Below are positions 23,800 to 32,403 of a stretch of 64,000 bases of DNA, piece by piece. How positions within the stretch are numbered: the first letter of the stretch is position 1; every line of letters starts with the position of its first letter. The notes beneath the pieces were generated by a model. It was not told where the DNA came from and did no database searches. It worked only from the letters and a program-made list of their open reading frames with translations. The DNA comes from Priestia aryabhattai (lineage in GTDB: Bacteria > Bacillota > Bacilli > Bacillales > Bacillaceae_H). The DNA lies in NCBI RefSeq assembly GCF_023715685.1, contig NZ_JAMBOQ010000002.1, positions 744,001 through 808,000 of the forward strand. Reading direction: 5' to 3'. A program made the position numbers and the translations under genes.

Positions 23800-24921
23800 A
23801 TGGAAGTTGGACTAATGATGACTAAGCTCATCCTCATGCTGTTTTTGGCTATTACGTACATTCAGTTTAATTATGTACACTCGATCTCAGCTATTGTTTT
23901 AGCACTTCTTCTTTACAGCTGTTTTAATATTGCCGCATCTATTGTGAAAAAAAGCGCGTTCAAGCGCATGTATGCTGTTATCTCTATTGCCCTTATCCTA
24001 TATTGTGCGTATAAGCTTCACCCTTTGTTTTTTCTTCTTTTGCCGCTAAACCTTTGTGAACTTATTGGAGAATCAGTCGCAAAAAAATGGATGGTGCTGC
24101 TGGTTGTTTTGCTTCCAGCGCTGATTGTTCCCTCTGATATTAGCGCGCTGTATGCTTTAGTCGCTGCGTTTACTTTCTTTATTTATACAGGAGTAACCAT
24201 TTATCAAAAACGGACAATCAATTATGAACAAAAGCTCGATGAAATGAGAGTAAGTATGCAAAAACTGCAAAAGCACGTAAATGAAAATAAGGAGTATGTG
24301 AGACAGTCTCAATATGCTTCAAAATTAGAAGAGCGAAATCGACTATCGCAGGAAATTCATGATAAAATTGGTCATTCAATGACAGGGGCGCTTATTCAAA
24401 TGGAGGCAGCAAAGCACGTAATGAAGCAAGATGAAGAAAAAGCGCTGTCTCTTCTTCAAAATGCGATTACGATTTCCAAAGAAGGCATTGAAGAAATTAG
24501 GTTAACGTTAAAAAGTATAAAGCCTCCAGCTGAGCAAATAGGAATCAGCAGGCTCAAATTATTTATTGGTGAATTTGAGGCCAAACATAGTATAGCAATG
24601 CCTCTTGTATACAAAGGTAATTTAGATCTTATTACGCCTCTTCAGTGGAAAATTATCCAGGAAAATATGACAGAAGCTATTACAAATGCCTTAAAATATG
24701 CAGAAGCAACGATGATTGCCATTGAGCTTCATGTACTCAATAAAATGGTCAAAGTAGAAGTGAAAGACAATGGAAAAGGCGCTCTTTTGTTTCAAAAAGG
24801 ACTTGGCATAGCAGGGATGGAAGAACGAGCTGCCTCAATTAACGGAACGGTGATTGTTGACGGGGCAAATGGATTTTCTGTTACAACACTGTTGCCGATA
24901 GATGAGAAACTTCATACATAA
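23800..24921 (+). CDS. NarL-type sensor histidine kinase (LnrJ-like)
   Basis: 373-residue membrane kinase. About five or six hydrophobic helices in residues 1-140 without a large external loop, so it probably senses lipid-soluble signals in the membrane. A coiled coil follows, then the HisKA_3 dimerisation domain with LSQEIHDKIGHSMTGALIQM (phospho-His187), an N-box-like EAITNALKYAEA and the ATPase motif DNGKGALLFQKGLGIAGMEE. Cognate of the preceding regulator. Known relatives: LnrJ/YfiJ and DesK-type intramembrane sensors. A hairpin terminator between this gene and the ABC genes suggests partly separate expression. Confidence 0.85.
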   Translation: MEVGLMMTKLILMLFLAITYIQFNYVHSISAIVLALLLYSCFNIAASIVKKSAFKRMYAVISIALILYCAYKLHPLFFLLLPLNLCELIGESVAKKWMVLLVVLLPALIVPSDISALYALVAAFTFFIYTGVTIYQKRTINYEQKLDEMRVSMQKLQKHVNENKEYVRQSQYASKLEERNRLSQEIHDKIGHSMTGALIQMEAAKHVMKQDEEKALSLLQNAITISKEGIEEIRLTLKSIKPPAEQIGISRLKLFIGEFEAKHSIAMPLVYKGNLDLITPLQWKIIQENMTEAITNALKYAEATMIAIELHVLNKMVKVEVKDNGKGALLFQKGLGIAGMEERAASINGTVIVDGANGFSVTTLLPIDEKLHT

Positions 24922-24940
24922 ATAATGAGATTTCTCATGG

Positions 24941-24982
24941 AAAAAAGGTGAACTTATGCACTGACGTAAGTTTGCCTTTTTT
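24941..24982 (+). terminator. Terminator or attenuator between kinase and ABC genes
   Basis: AAAAAAGG..AACTTA / TAAGTT..CCTTTTTT with a TG/TG internal mismatch and a 10-base loop, followed by T residues. Confidence 0.7.
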
Positions 24983-25022
24983 TCATAAAATAAGGATATA
25001 CCAACACACTAGAGGTGAGATG

Positions 25023-25961
25023 ATGAACGTATTATCGATTCAAAAATTAACAAAGAAATTCGGAGATTTTATTGCAGTAGATAATTTATCTTTACAAGTA
25101 GAAGAAGGAGATATATTTGGATTTTTAGGAACAAACGGAGCAGGAAAAAGCACAACAATTCATATGGTGGCTAGTCTGCTTCAAAGCAACAGCGGCGATA
25201 TTGAAGTGCTTGGGAAAAATATAAAGAAACATCGAAATTTTGCAAAGATGAACATTGGGATTGTTCCGCAAGACTTAGCGATTTATGAAGATTTAACAGC
25301 ATATGAAAATGTGAAGTTTTTTGCAGGGCTTTACGGATTAAGAGGCTCATTGCTTAACGAACGAGTCGAAGAAGCTTTAGCGTTTGTAGGGCTTTTAGAT
25401 AAACAAAAGGCATATCCGAAAAGTTTTTCAGGAGGTATGAAAAGAAGGTTAAATATCGCATGCGCAATTGCTCATCGCCCCAAGCTTATCATTATGGATG
25501 AACCGACGGTTGGCATTGATCCTCAGTCAAGAAATTATATTTTAACATCTGTAAAAAAGCTAAATGAGATGGGAAGCACGATTATTTATACGAGTCACTA
25601 TATGGAAGAAGTAGAAGAGGTATGTACAAAGATTGCGATTATTGATCACGGCAAAATCATTGCTGAAGGAACAAAAGAGCAGCTGAAAGCTATTATTACC
25701 GATACAAAAGATATTTGGATTGAAGTAAAAGCAGCGGATGATATAGATTGCAGCGGTCTAAAAGAAATTCCCGGAGTAACAGCCGTTACGTATGAAGATG
25801 GAATCATTAAAATTAATTCAAGTGCAGAAGTGAATAACTTGAACAAAGTCATTCATTATTTAATGACCCACCATATCGAAATTAAAGCAGTTAAGGAACA
25901 AGCGCCAAATTTAGAGACGGTCTTTCTCACGTTGACAGGACGCAGTCTAAGAGATTTATAA
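25023..25961 (+). CDS. ABC exporter ATPase (LnrL-like)
   Basis: 312-residue ATP-binding subunit: Walker A GTNGAGKST, Q-loop IVPQDLAIYED, signature SFSGGMKRRLNIA, Walker B LIIMDEPTVGID, and the H-loop YTSHYMEE. The C-terminal ~90 residues form the extra domain of drug-export (DrrA/Lnr type) ATPases. Energises the two following permeases. ATG at 25023 is preferred to ATG 25020 because GGTGAG almost touches the first. Expression is presumably induced by the upstream two-component system on exposure to a membrane-active compound. Confidence 0.87.
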   Translation: MNVLSIQKLTKKFGDFIAVDNLSLQVEEGDIFGFLGTNGAGKSTTIHMVASLLQSNSGDIEVLGKNIKKHRNFAKMNIGIVPQDLAIYEDLTAYENVKFFAGLYGLRGSLLNERVEEALAFVGLLDKQKAYPKSFSGGMKRRLNIACAIAHRPKLIIMDEPTVGIDPQSRNYILTSVKKLNEMGSTIIYTSHYMEEVEEVCTKIAIIDHGKIIAEGTKEQLKAIITDTKDIWIEVKAADDIDCSGLKEIPGVTAVTYEDGIIKINSSAEVNNLNKVIHYLMTHHIEIKAVKEQAPNLETVFLTLTGRSLRDL

Positions 25962-25980
25962 AAGAAAGGAGGAATAACGA

Positions 25981-27087
25981 ATGAATGTTATTGCAATTGC
26001 TTTGAAAGAAATGAAAAGTGATCTGCGAGATAAGCGTGCCTTTATCTTTATGATTCTCTTTCCGTTAGCTCTTGTCCTTATTTTAGGAACAGCTTTGTCT
26101 CAAGCTTTTAATAACGACATGACGATAGACGACAGTTACGTTCTATACAAAATGGACACAAGTAATGAAGCATCTGCTGCTTTTGAGCAGTTTGCTGCAA
26201 ACGCAGAAAAATCTGGCATTCACTTTAAAGCGCTGAAAAAAAATCAGGATGGAAAAAAAGAAGTAAAAGAGCAGCGCTATACAGCCTATGTAGAAGTGAA
26301 AGACCAAGGAATTCATCTCTACGGAAATGAAGAAAACAGCATTGAATTTAACATGGTGCAAGGTATGTTAAGTACGTTTGTTGATAAGTACAATGTGGCT
26401 ATGGAAGTGGCAAAAGTAAACCCTCAGCAAGTGGAGAATCTGCTACGTGCGTCTAAGCATGACTATATTCAAGAAACATCCCTTCATTCTCAAAAACAGC
26501 CAAATTCAATAGACTACTACGCCATTTCAATGACAACCATGATTGTTTTGTACGGATCTATCTCAGCGAGTTATTTAATTAGAGGAGAGCGTATGCGAAA
26601 TACAGCCAATCGATTAGTAGCCGCTCCGATAAAAACCGCTGAAATTTTTGTAGGGAAAATTTTAGGTACTGTTTTGGTTCACTCGATTTGTGTATTAGTC
26701 GTGATTGTGTCGACTAAATACTTTTTTGATGCCAACTGGGGAGATCATTTACTTTTAGTACTGTTGATGTTATTATCTCAAATTCTTTTTGCCATTAGTT
26801 TTGGGATAGGAGTTAGCTACCTTACTAAGACAGAAGCGGCGGCAAGAGCGATCATCATGGTTGTTATTCAAGTGTCTTGTATTGTGGGAGGAACCTATTT
26901 TCAAAATGGATCTGGAGATGGCTTCGTCAATGTATCACCTTTAACTTGGATGAATAATGGACTTATTAAATTGATTTATACAAATGATATTGGCGCTTCT
27001 CTTCCAGTTATTGGGTTGAATGTAGGCTTCTCTATTTTATTCTTGGGCATAGCAATTGTGCTTTTGAGAAAGAGAGAGGGGTTATAA
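25981..27087 (+). CDS. ABC-2 type permease (LnrM-like)
   Basis: 368-residue ABC-2 membrane subunit: first helix FIFMILFPLALVLILGTALS, a ~150-residue external domain (residues ~40-185), then five helices, ending VGFSILFLGIAIVLLRKREG. A typical DrrB-like exporter permease, which pairs with the next gene product to form a heterodimer. AAAGGAGG precedes the ATG 19 bases after the ATPase gene. Substrate unknown; amphipathic polyenes or lipid-like antibiotics by analogy with LnrLMN. Confidence 0.85.
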   Translation: MNVIAIALKEMKSDLRDKRAFIFMILFPLALVLILGTALSQAFNNDMTIDDSYVLYKMDTSNEASAAFEQFAANAEKSGIHFKALKKNQDGKKEVKEQRYTAYVEVKDQGIHLYGNEENSIEFNMVQGMLSTFVDKYNVAMEVAKVNPQQVENLLRASKHDYIQETSLHSQKQPNSIDYYAISMTTMIVLYGSISASYLIRGERMRNTANRLVAAPIKTAEIFVGKILGTVLVHSICVLVVIVSTKYFFDANWGDHLLLVLLMLLSQILFAISFGIGVSYLTKTEAAARAIIMVVIQVSCIVGGTYFQNGSGDGFVNVSPLTWMNNGLIKLIYTNDIGASLPVIGLNVGFSILFLGIAIVLLRKREGL

Positions 27088-27088
27088 C

Positions 27089-28237
27089 ATGAAAAATATC
27101 ATGTGGCTTGTAACAAATATGCTGAGAAATATGCTGATTAGAAACAAAAGAACGCTTGTGCTTGTCATTGGTTTGCCTATTGCAGGTATTTTAATGTCCG
27201 TTCTTATTTATGGAAATGCAGGAGGAGCTTCGGTGAATATCGGAGTTGTCAATCACGACTCAACGGATATCACAAAAGATACTGTTCAGTTTTTAAAAGG
27301 GCTGCACAAAACAAATGTCAAAATGTTGACCGACAAAGAAGTGGATCATGAAATTACTTCAAAACAAATTGATGCTGTTATTACCTTTGAAAAAGGGTTT
27401 TCTGAAAGCGTCAAAGCGAACAAACCAGATCATATTACAATTACTTCAATAAAAGGAGCAGAAGTAACGAGCTTTATTAAGTCTTATTTGTATCAATATA
27501 TTGATAATATTTCTGCGCTTAATCAAGCAGCTGACGGCAACGATGCTGCGTTTAAACAAATGTATGAGAGCTATCAAAAAGCGCCATTTCACGTGTCTAC
27601 GCATGCACTTGAAGACAAAGGAACCGATCAAAACATTGTCAAGCAGACAATTGGGTATTTAATTATGTTTATGCTTTTTTCTGCGGTGAATCTATCGGCT
27701 CTTATCACAAAAGAAAAAGAGCAGCGAACGTATTTTAGACTGTTAGCTTCGCCAGTTAGCGCAAGGCAATACGTGATATCCAATGTTATTACAAACATGA
27801 TTTTATTAACTTTACAAGTAATGATTACACTTGTTTGTATTACGTCTCTTTTCCATGTAGATATGAACATTCCCGTGTGGCAGCTATTTTTTATTTTAGT
27901 TCTGTTTGGGCTAGTAGCCATCGGCTTGTCGCTTGTGATTATTGCTTTTACAGAAAGTTCAAAAGCAGCGAACGGTCTTCAGACGCTTATTATTACGCCA
28001 ACTTGTTTACTGTCCGGATGCTTTTTCCCGCCTGAATTTATGCCGGATGTGATGCGGAAAATAGCCGATTTTCTTCCTCAAACGTGGGTGCTAAGTACGT
28101 TAAAAAGTGTTCAACAAGGAGCTGCTTTAAGCAGCCTATGGTTAAACATCAGCATTTTACTAGCATTTGCACTCGTTTTTTTCCTGCTGTCTATTTATAA
28201 ATTAAATCGAAATAATACTGTTCAAAAGTTTATTTAA
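27089..28237 (+). CDS. ABC-2 type permease (LnrN-like)
   Basis: 382-residue ABC-2 permease with the same layout as its neighbour: helix TLVLVIGLPIAGILMSVLIY, an external domain, then a six-helix block with GLQTLIITPTCLLSGCFFPPEFMP, the usual ABC-2 motif. Starts one base after the preceding stop, so translation is coupled. Second half of the exporter's membrane part. A terminator follows at once, closing the operon. Confidence 0.85.
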   Translation: MKNIMWLVTNMLRNMLIRNKRTLVLVIGLPIAGILMSVLIYGNAGGASVNIGVVNHDSTDITKDTVQFLKGLHKTNVKMLTDKEVDHEITSKQIDAVITFEKGFSESVKANKPDHITITSIKGAEVTSFIKSYLYQYIDNISALNQAADGNDAAFKQMYESYQKAPFHVSTHALEDKGTDQNIVKQTIGYLIMFMLFSAVNLSALITKEKEQRTYFRLLASPVSARQYVISNVITNMILLTLQVMITLVCITSLFHVDMNIPVWQLFFILVLFGLVAIGLSLVIIAFTESSKAANGLQTLIITPTCLLSGCFFPPEFMPDVMRKIADFLPQTWVLSTLKSVQQGAALSSLWLNISILLAFALVFFLLSIYKLNRNNTVQKFI

Positions 28238-28242
28238 ATGAT

Positions 28243-28272
28243 AAAGTCAGAGAATACCTCTGGCTTTTTTTG
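28243..28272 (+). terminator. Terminator of ABC exporter operon
   Basis: AGTCAGAG / CTCTGGCT stem (one G-T pair), 5-base loop, seven T. Confidence 0.8.
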
Positions 28273-28395
28273 TAATTTTTAAAAAATTACAAAAAAAGAT
28301 TGAAAAATATAAGATGAAATTTTAGAATGAAAGAGGAAAGGGGTATATAAAAAGAGAATAAATAGGGGAGAAAAACGAAGTTCATGTTGGTTTTC

Positions 28396-28424
28396 TTGCA
28401 CAAATAAATGAAATCGCTTACATA
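28396..28424 (+). promoter_or_regulatory. Sigma-A promoter of the Fe-ADH/GntP operon
   Basis: TTGCAC and TACATA at exactly 17-bp spacing, 60 bp before the GTG start. The -10 box is covered by a cre site. Confidence 0.65.
28409..28422 (+). promoter_or_regulatory. cre site (CcpA) over the promoter
   Basis: TGAAATCGCTTACA fits TGWAANCGNTNWCA at every position. It overlaps the -10 region, a position where CcpA represses, so the operon should be off in glucose. Confidence 0.75.
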
Positions 28425-28483
28425 AGTCAGCATGAAAATACGGAAGGAGAGATTGTCAGCGAGAAAACAAAGGAGGAAAAACA

Positions 28484-29674
28484 GTGGCAATTTATGAATT
28501 ACTTGTACCACGCACGGTTTTATACGGAGAAGGATCATTTTCTAAAATTGGCAAGCAGTCTGCACTGCTTGGAACAAAGGCATTGCTTATAAGTGATGAC
28601 ATTATGGTGAAAGCAGGCAATGTAGAAACTTGCCGTCGTTACTTAGCAGAGGCTGGCATGGACTGTGCCGTGTATACAGGCGTAAATTCAGAGCCAACGG
28701 ATATTCATCTAGATGAAGCGCTTGCCGTATGTAAAACGGAGCAGTGCGACGTGGTTATTGCTTTAGGTGGAGGCAGCTGTATCGATACTGGAAAAGCGGT
28801 TGCCGTTATGATGACTAATGAAGGGCATCTACGCACGTATTTTCAAAAGCAACAAGATTTTCAAGATACCCCTCTTCCTTTGGTTGCGGTGCCTACGACT
28901 GCCGGAACAGGCTCAGAAGTGACTAAAGCGACGGTTATTACAGACACGGCGTACGATGTGAAAATGATGCTCGCAAGGCCTCAATTATTGCCTGATACAG
29001 CTATTGTTGATCCGTTATTAACGCTATCATGTCCGAAACACGTGACAGCAGCTACAGGAATTGATGCACTCAGTCATGCAGTTGAAGCTTATTTATCTAG
29101 AAAAGCACATCCTTTTACAGATTCACTTGCGCTTCAAGCAATTGAGTTAATTATGAAAAATATTCGTCTTGTGTACAGAAATGGAGAAAATGTTCAAGCA
29201 AGAAACGAAATGGCATATGCTTCTATGTTGGCAGGAATGGCGTTTTCAAATTCATCCGTTGCTCTAGTACACGGTATGTCAAGACCTATTGGCGCGTTAT
29301 TCCATGTGCCGCACGGTATTTCTAATGCGATGCTCCTACCTGCGGTTTTGGACTATACAAAAGAAGCCTCGATAGATCGTTTAGGTGAAATAGGACAAGC
29401 TCTTTTTCCAAATGTATCATATACGAAAAAAGAAGGAGCAGATGTGTTAATTGAAGCCATTAAGCAGCTTTGTATAGATTTAGACATTCCTAATCTTCAA
29501 TCGTGGGGCATTGATCGACAGCTATTTTACACGGCGGTTGAGAAAATGGCAGCAGATGCGATTCAAAGCGGAAGTCCTGCTAACCATCCGGTTGTACCGA
29601 CGGCAGAAGAAATTATCCAGCTTTATTACACGTGCTATGAATATGAGTTTGAGTCTGCAATTTATAAAAAATAA
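28484..29674 (+). CDS. Iron-containing alcohol dehydrogenase
   Basis: 396-residue NAD(P)-dependent group III alcohol dehydrogenase. Seen: GGGSCIDTGKAVAV (nucleotide-binding), VPTTAGTGSEVTKATVIT, the metal-binding stretch DALSHAVEAYLS, ALVHGMSRPIGALFHVPHG with two metal His. GTG at 28484 after AAAGGAGG. Followed 45 bases on by a GntP-type permease, so the pair probably takes up and oxidises a hydroxy-acid or polyol, such as a 4-hydroxybutyrate-like compound; that is inference. Regulated by a cre-overlapped promoter. Confidence 0.88.
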   Translation: MAIYELLVPRTVLYGEGSFSKIGKQSALLGTKALLISDDIMVKAGNVETCRRYLAEAGMDCAVYTGVNSEPTDIHLDEALAVCKTEQCDVVIALGGGSCIDTGKAVAVMMTNEGHLRTYFQKQQDFQDTPLPLVAVPTTAGTGSEVTKATVITDTAYDVKMMLARPQLLPDTAIVDPLLTLSCPKHVTAATGIDALSHAVEAYLSRKAHPFTDSLALQAIELIMKNIRLVYRNGENVQARNEMAYASMLAGMAFSNSSVALVHGMSRPIGALFHVPHGISNAMLLPAVLDYTKEASIDRLGEIGQALFPNVSYTKKEGADVLIEAIKQLCIDLDIPNLQSWGIDRQLFYTAVEKMAADAIQSGSPANHPVVPTAEEIIQLYYTCYEYEFESAIYKK

Positions 29675-29719
29675 GATAAATTCAAGACAAATTGAATGAG
29701 GGATGAAAGGGGAAACGTT

Positions 29720-31153
29720 ATGGATTTGCTGATTATTTTGCTGTCTCTGGGGCTTTTGATGCTGGTTGCTTACCGCGGATTTTCAGTTATTTTGTTTGCT
29801 CCGCTTTGTGCGCTGCTAGCCGTTATTTTAACGGAACCAAGCTATGCCCTCCCGTTTTTCTCAAACGTTTTTATGGAGAAAATGGTTGGGTTTATTAAGA
29901 ACTACTTCCCTGTCTTTCTATTAGGAGCTGTCTTTGGGAAGATGGTTGAAATGTCTGGAGTCGCTGAGTCGATTGCAAAAACAATTGTTAAAGTAGTAGG
30001 TGCTAAACGTGCGATCTTGGCTATTGTTTTGATGGGGGCAATCTTAACCTACAGCGGAGTAAGTTTATTTGTTGTTGCGTTTGCAGTTTATCCGTTTGCG
30101 GCTAACTTATTCCGCGAAGCGAATATTCCAAAACGATTAGTACCGGGAACGATTGCATTAGGAGCCATTTCGTTTACCATGGATGCACTTCCAGGTACAC
30201 CGCAAATTCAAAACGTTATTCCAACGACTTTTTTTAAAACAGACATCTATGCTGCTCCCACACTAGGGATTATCGGATCGGTTATTGTCTTTAGCTTAGG
30301 TCTTTGGTATTTAGAAAGCCGAAGTAAAAAAGCAAGAAAAGCTGGAGAAGGCTACTATGGATTTAATAATGAACTAGCGGCTGCTGCAGAACTAGAAAAA
30401 GAGTCTGTACCTTCTACGACACCCGACTATGAACCTAGCGTAGCAAGACAGATTCTTGCATTTGTTCCTCTTGTGCTTGTAGGGGTTGCGAACAAATTTT
30501 TTACTGTTTCTATTCCAAAATGGTATCCCGATGGTTTTGATTTTGCCAAAATTGGCCTTGAAGCTTTCGGAAAAGTAGATTTGACTGCAGTTGTCGGTAT
30601 TTGGTCAGTGGAGTTGGCGCTTGTTATTGGAATTATTACAACGATTGCGTACGACTGGAAGAGAGTGACCACCGGTTTCCAAGCAGGTCTTAATGCAAGT
30701 ATTGGCGGAGCGCTTCTCGCTGCGATGAACACGGGAGCTGAGTACGGCTTTGGAGGCGTTATTTCATCTCTTCCTGGCTTTGCAACCGTTCGTGATGGTA
30801 TTTCACATACGTTTACAAATCCGCTTGTCAATGGAGCCGTCACCACAAACATTTTAGCGGGTATTACAGGCTCTGCTTCTGGAGGTATGGGAATTGCGCT
30901 TAGTGCAATGGGAGATAAGTATGTAGAAGCTATTAATCAGTACAACATTCCTCCCGAAGTTATGCACAGAGTTGTAGCGATGGCATCAGGCGGTATGGAT
31001 ACGCTTCCTCATAACGGAGCCGTTATTACCCTTCTTGCAATTACGGGGTTAACACACAAACAGTCCTACCGAGATATTTTTGCCATCACTGTTATAAAAA
31101 CGCTTGCATGTTTCTTAATCATTGGAATCTACAGTTTAACTGGACTAGTATAA
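29720..31153 (+). CDS. GntP-family organic acid permease
   Basis: 477-residue permease of the gluconate:H+ symporter (GntP) family with 12-14 hydrophobic segments. Start MDLLIILLSLGLLMLVAYRG; conserved GAVFGKMVEMSGVAESIAK, IALGAISFTMDALPGTPQIQ, ITGSASGGMGIALSAMG and AMASGGMDTLPHNGAVITLL. AAAGGGG precedes ATG 29720. Same transcript as the Fe-dehydrogenase, with a terminator behind. Probable substrate is a small hydroxy acid. Confidence 0.87.
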   Translation: MDLLIILLSLGLLMLVAYRGFSVILFAPLCALLAVILTEPSYALPFFSNVFMEKMVGFIKNYFPVFLLGAVFGKMVEMSGVAESIAKTIVKVVGAKRAILAIVLMGAILTYSGVSLFVVAFAVYPFAANLFREANIPKRLVPGTIALGAISFTMDALPGTPQIQNVIPTTFFKTDIYAAPTLGIIGSVIVFSLGLWYLESRSKKARKAGEGYYGFNNELAAAAELEKESVPSTTPDYEPSVARQILAFVPLVLVGVANKFFTVSIPKWYPDGFDFAKIGLEAFGKVDLTAVVGIWSVELALVIGIITTIAYDWKRVTTGFQAGLNASIGGALLAAMNTGAEYGFGGVISSLPGFATVRDGISHTFTNPLVNGAVTTNILAGITGSASGGMGIALSAMGDKYVEAINQYNIPPEVMHRVVAMASGGMDTLPHNGAVITLLAITGLTHKQSYRDIFAITVIKTLACFLIIGIYSLTGLV

Positions 31154-31158
31154 AAAAT

Positions 31159-31190
31159 AAAAAGACAAGTTCGTAAGAGCTTGTCTTTTT
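31159..31190 (+). terminator. Terminator after GntP permease
   Basis: AAAAAGACAAG / CTTGTCTTTTT hairpin. Confidence 0.85.
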
Positions 31191-31308
31191 GCTATAAAAC
31201 AGATTCTTTGACTTTCTAAACTGTAAGTATTATGATTACACTACTTTCTACAATACTATATGCCGTTACATTAACTTTTAGCATGTTTATGAAGAAAGGA
31301 GAATGACT

Positions 31309-31635
31309 GTGAAGCTATTTGAAGAGAATTTAAAAGTAGGCGACTGGGTCAAAGGAAAGTCTCGTGATGGGGAACTTATATATGGATATATTAAAACGAT
31401 TAATCCGTCTAAAAAAGCAGCACTAATCAATGTTGTGAAAAGTGATGATAAAAAAATGGTGGGGACAACCATTGGCATGATGGATGAAAAAATAGAGAAG
31501 CTGCCCCTTCAAAAAACGGCGCACGAAGAGCAGATTTCTTCATTGATTGATCTCGCGCTGCTAACGAAAGACGAAGCTTGGTTTATCGAATTAACAGCTG
31601 AATTAAAAAGATTACAAGATAAAAAGCAAGGCTGA
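31309..31635 (+). CDS. IDEAL-domain protein
   Basis: 108-residue soluble protein. N-terminal SH3-like beta region (LKVGDWVKGKSRDGELIYGY, then IKTINPSKKAALINVVKS) and a C-terminal IDEAL motif, SLIDLALLTKDEAWFIELTA. The IDEAL domain is found in Firmicute proteins thought to bind other proteins, such as YpiB. GTG at 31309 is a better start than ATG 31303, because AAAGGAG ends one base before the ATG. Stands alone; function unknown. A second IDEAL protein is encoded at 52255. Confidence 0.75.
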   Translation: MKLFEENLKVGDWVKGKSRDGELIYGYIKTINPSKKAALINVVKSDDKKMVGTTIGMMDEKIEKLPLQKTAHEEQISSLIDLALLTKDEAWFIELTAELKRLQDKKQG

Positions 31636-31758
31636 CATCCCTGATAAAGGAATGAAGGCCCTGTTTTTTTTTATTATTCATATAAGGAAAAGCAGGAATG
31701 GAAAGCAGCTGGAGAGAAGAAGTAAATGACGACATTAAGAAAGAAAAGGTGATGAAAG

Positions 31759-32331
31759 ATGAGTAAACGAATCTTAATTTTAACAGGAGATGCCGTGGAA
31801 GCTTTAGAAGTTTTCTATCCGTATTATCGCTGTTTAGAAGAAGATATTCAGTGTACCATTGCTTCCCCCGTGAAAAAGAAGCTCCAAACGGTTGTTCATG
31901 ATTTCCTTCCAGAAATGGAAACATTCACAGAGAAAACAGGATATAAAATTGATTCTCACGCTTCTGTAGATGAAGTTGATCCCGCTGATTATGATGGACT
32001 TATTATTCCTGGAGGACGGGCGCCTGAATACATTCGACTGAACACAAAAGTTCGGGAAATTACCGCTCATTTTTTAAAAGAAAACAAACCTTTAGGCGTT
32101 ATTTGTCATGGTCAGCTCGTGTTAACGACGGTTAGAGAGTACCTGCAAGATAGAGAAGTAACAGCGTATCCTGCTTGTCGTCCGGAAGTAGAAGCGGCGG
32201 GTGCTGTGTTTATTGAACAGACGCTTCACGTAGACAGAAACTTAGTAACAGGACAAGCTTGGCCAGATTTACCTAAATTTATGAAAGAATTTTTTAAAGT
32301 ACTGAAAAAAGCTGAAAAAGTGAACGCATAA
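31759..32331 (+). CDS. DJ-1/PfpI family protein
   Basis: 190-residue glutamine-amidotransferase-like protein of the DJ-1/PfpI superfamily. The nucleophile elbow is plain: GVICHGQLVLTTV with the conserved Cys, preceded by YDGLIIPGGRAPEYIRL. Full length for the family. Members act as proteases, chaperones or glyoxalase-like deglycases, probably protecting against carbonyl stress. Good ribosome site AAAGGTGATG before ATG 31759. Confidence 0.83.
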   Translation: MSKRILILTGDAVEALEVFYPYYRCLEEDIQCTIASPVKKKLQTVVHDFLPEMETFTEKTGYKIDSHASVDEVDPADYDGLIIPGGRAPEYIRLNTKVREITAHFLKENKPLGVICHGQLVLTTVREYLQDREVTAYPACRPEVEAAGAVFIEQTLHVDRNLVTGQAWPDLPKFMKEFFKVLKKAEKVNA

Positions 32332-32343
32332 TAAAAAAAGGCG

Positions 32344-32373
32344 GGCTGAGAGAAAACGATTCTTTCAGCTCTT
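32344..32373 (+). terminator. Terminator after DJ-1 gene
   Basis: GCTGAGAGAA / TTCTTTCAGC with one G-T pair; the T tract is weak. Confidence 0.5.
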
Positions 32374-32403
32374 TTAAATGATCGTAGATGAGGTGTAAAC
32401 AAC

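Noticed and set aside
28386-28402. GTTGGTTTTCTTGCAC as a second sigma-54 promoter
   Set aside because: Only 7 bases separate GG and GC, where 10 are required; the TTGCAC fits a sigma-A -35 box instead.
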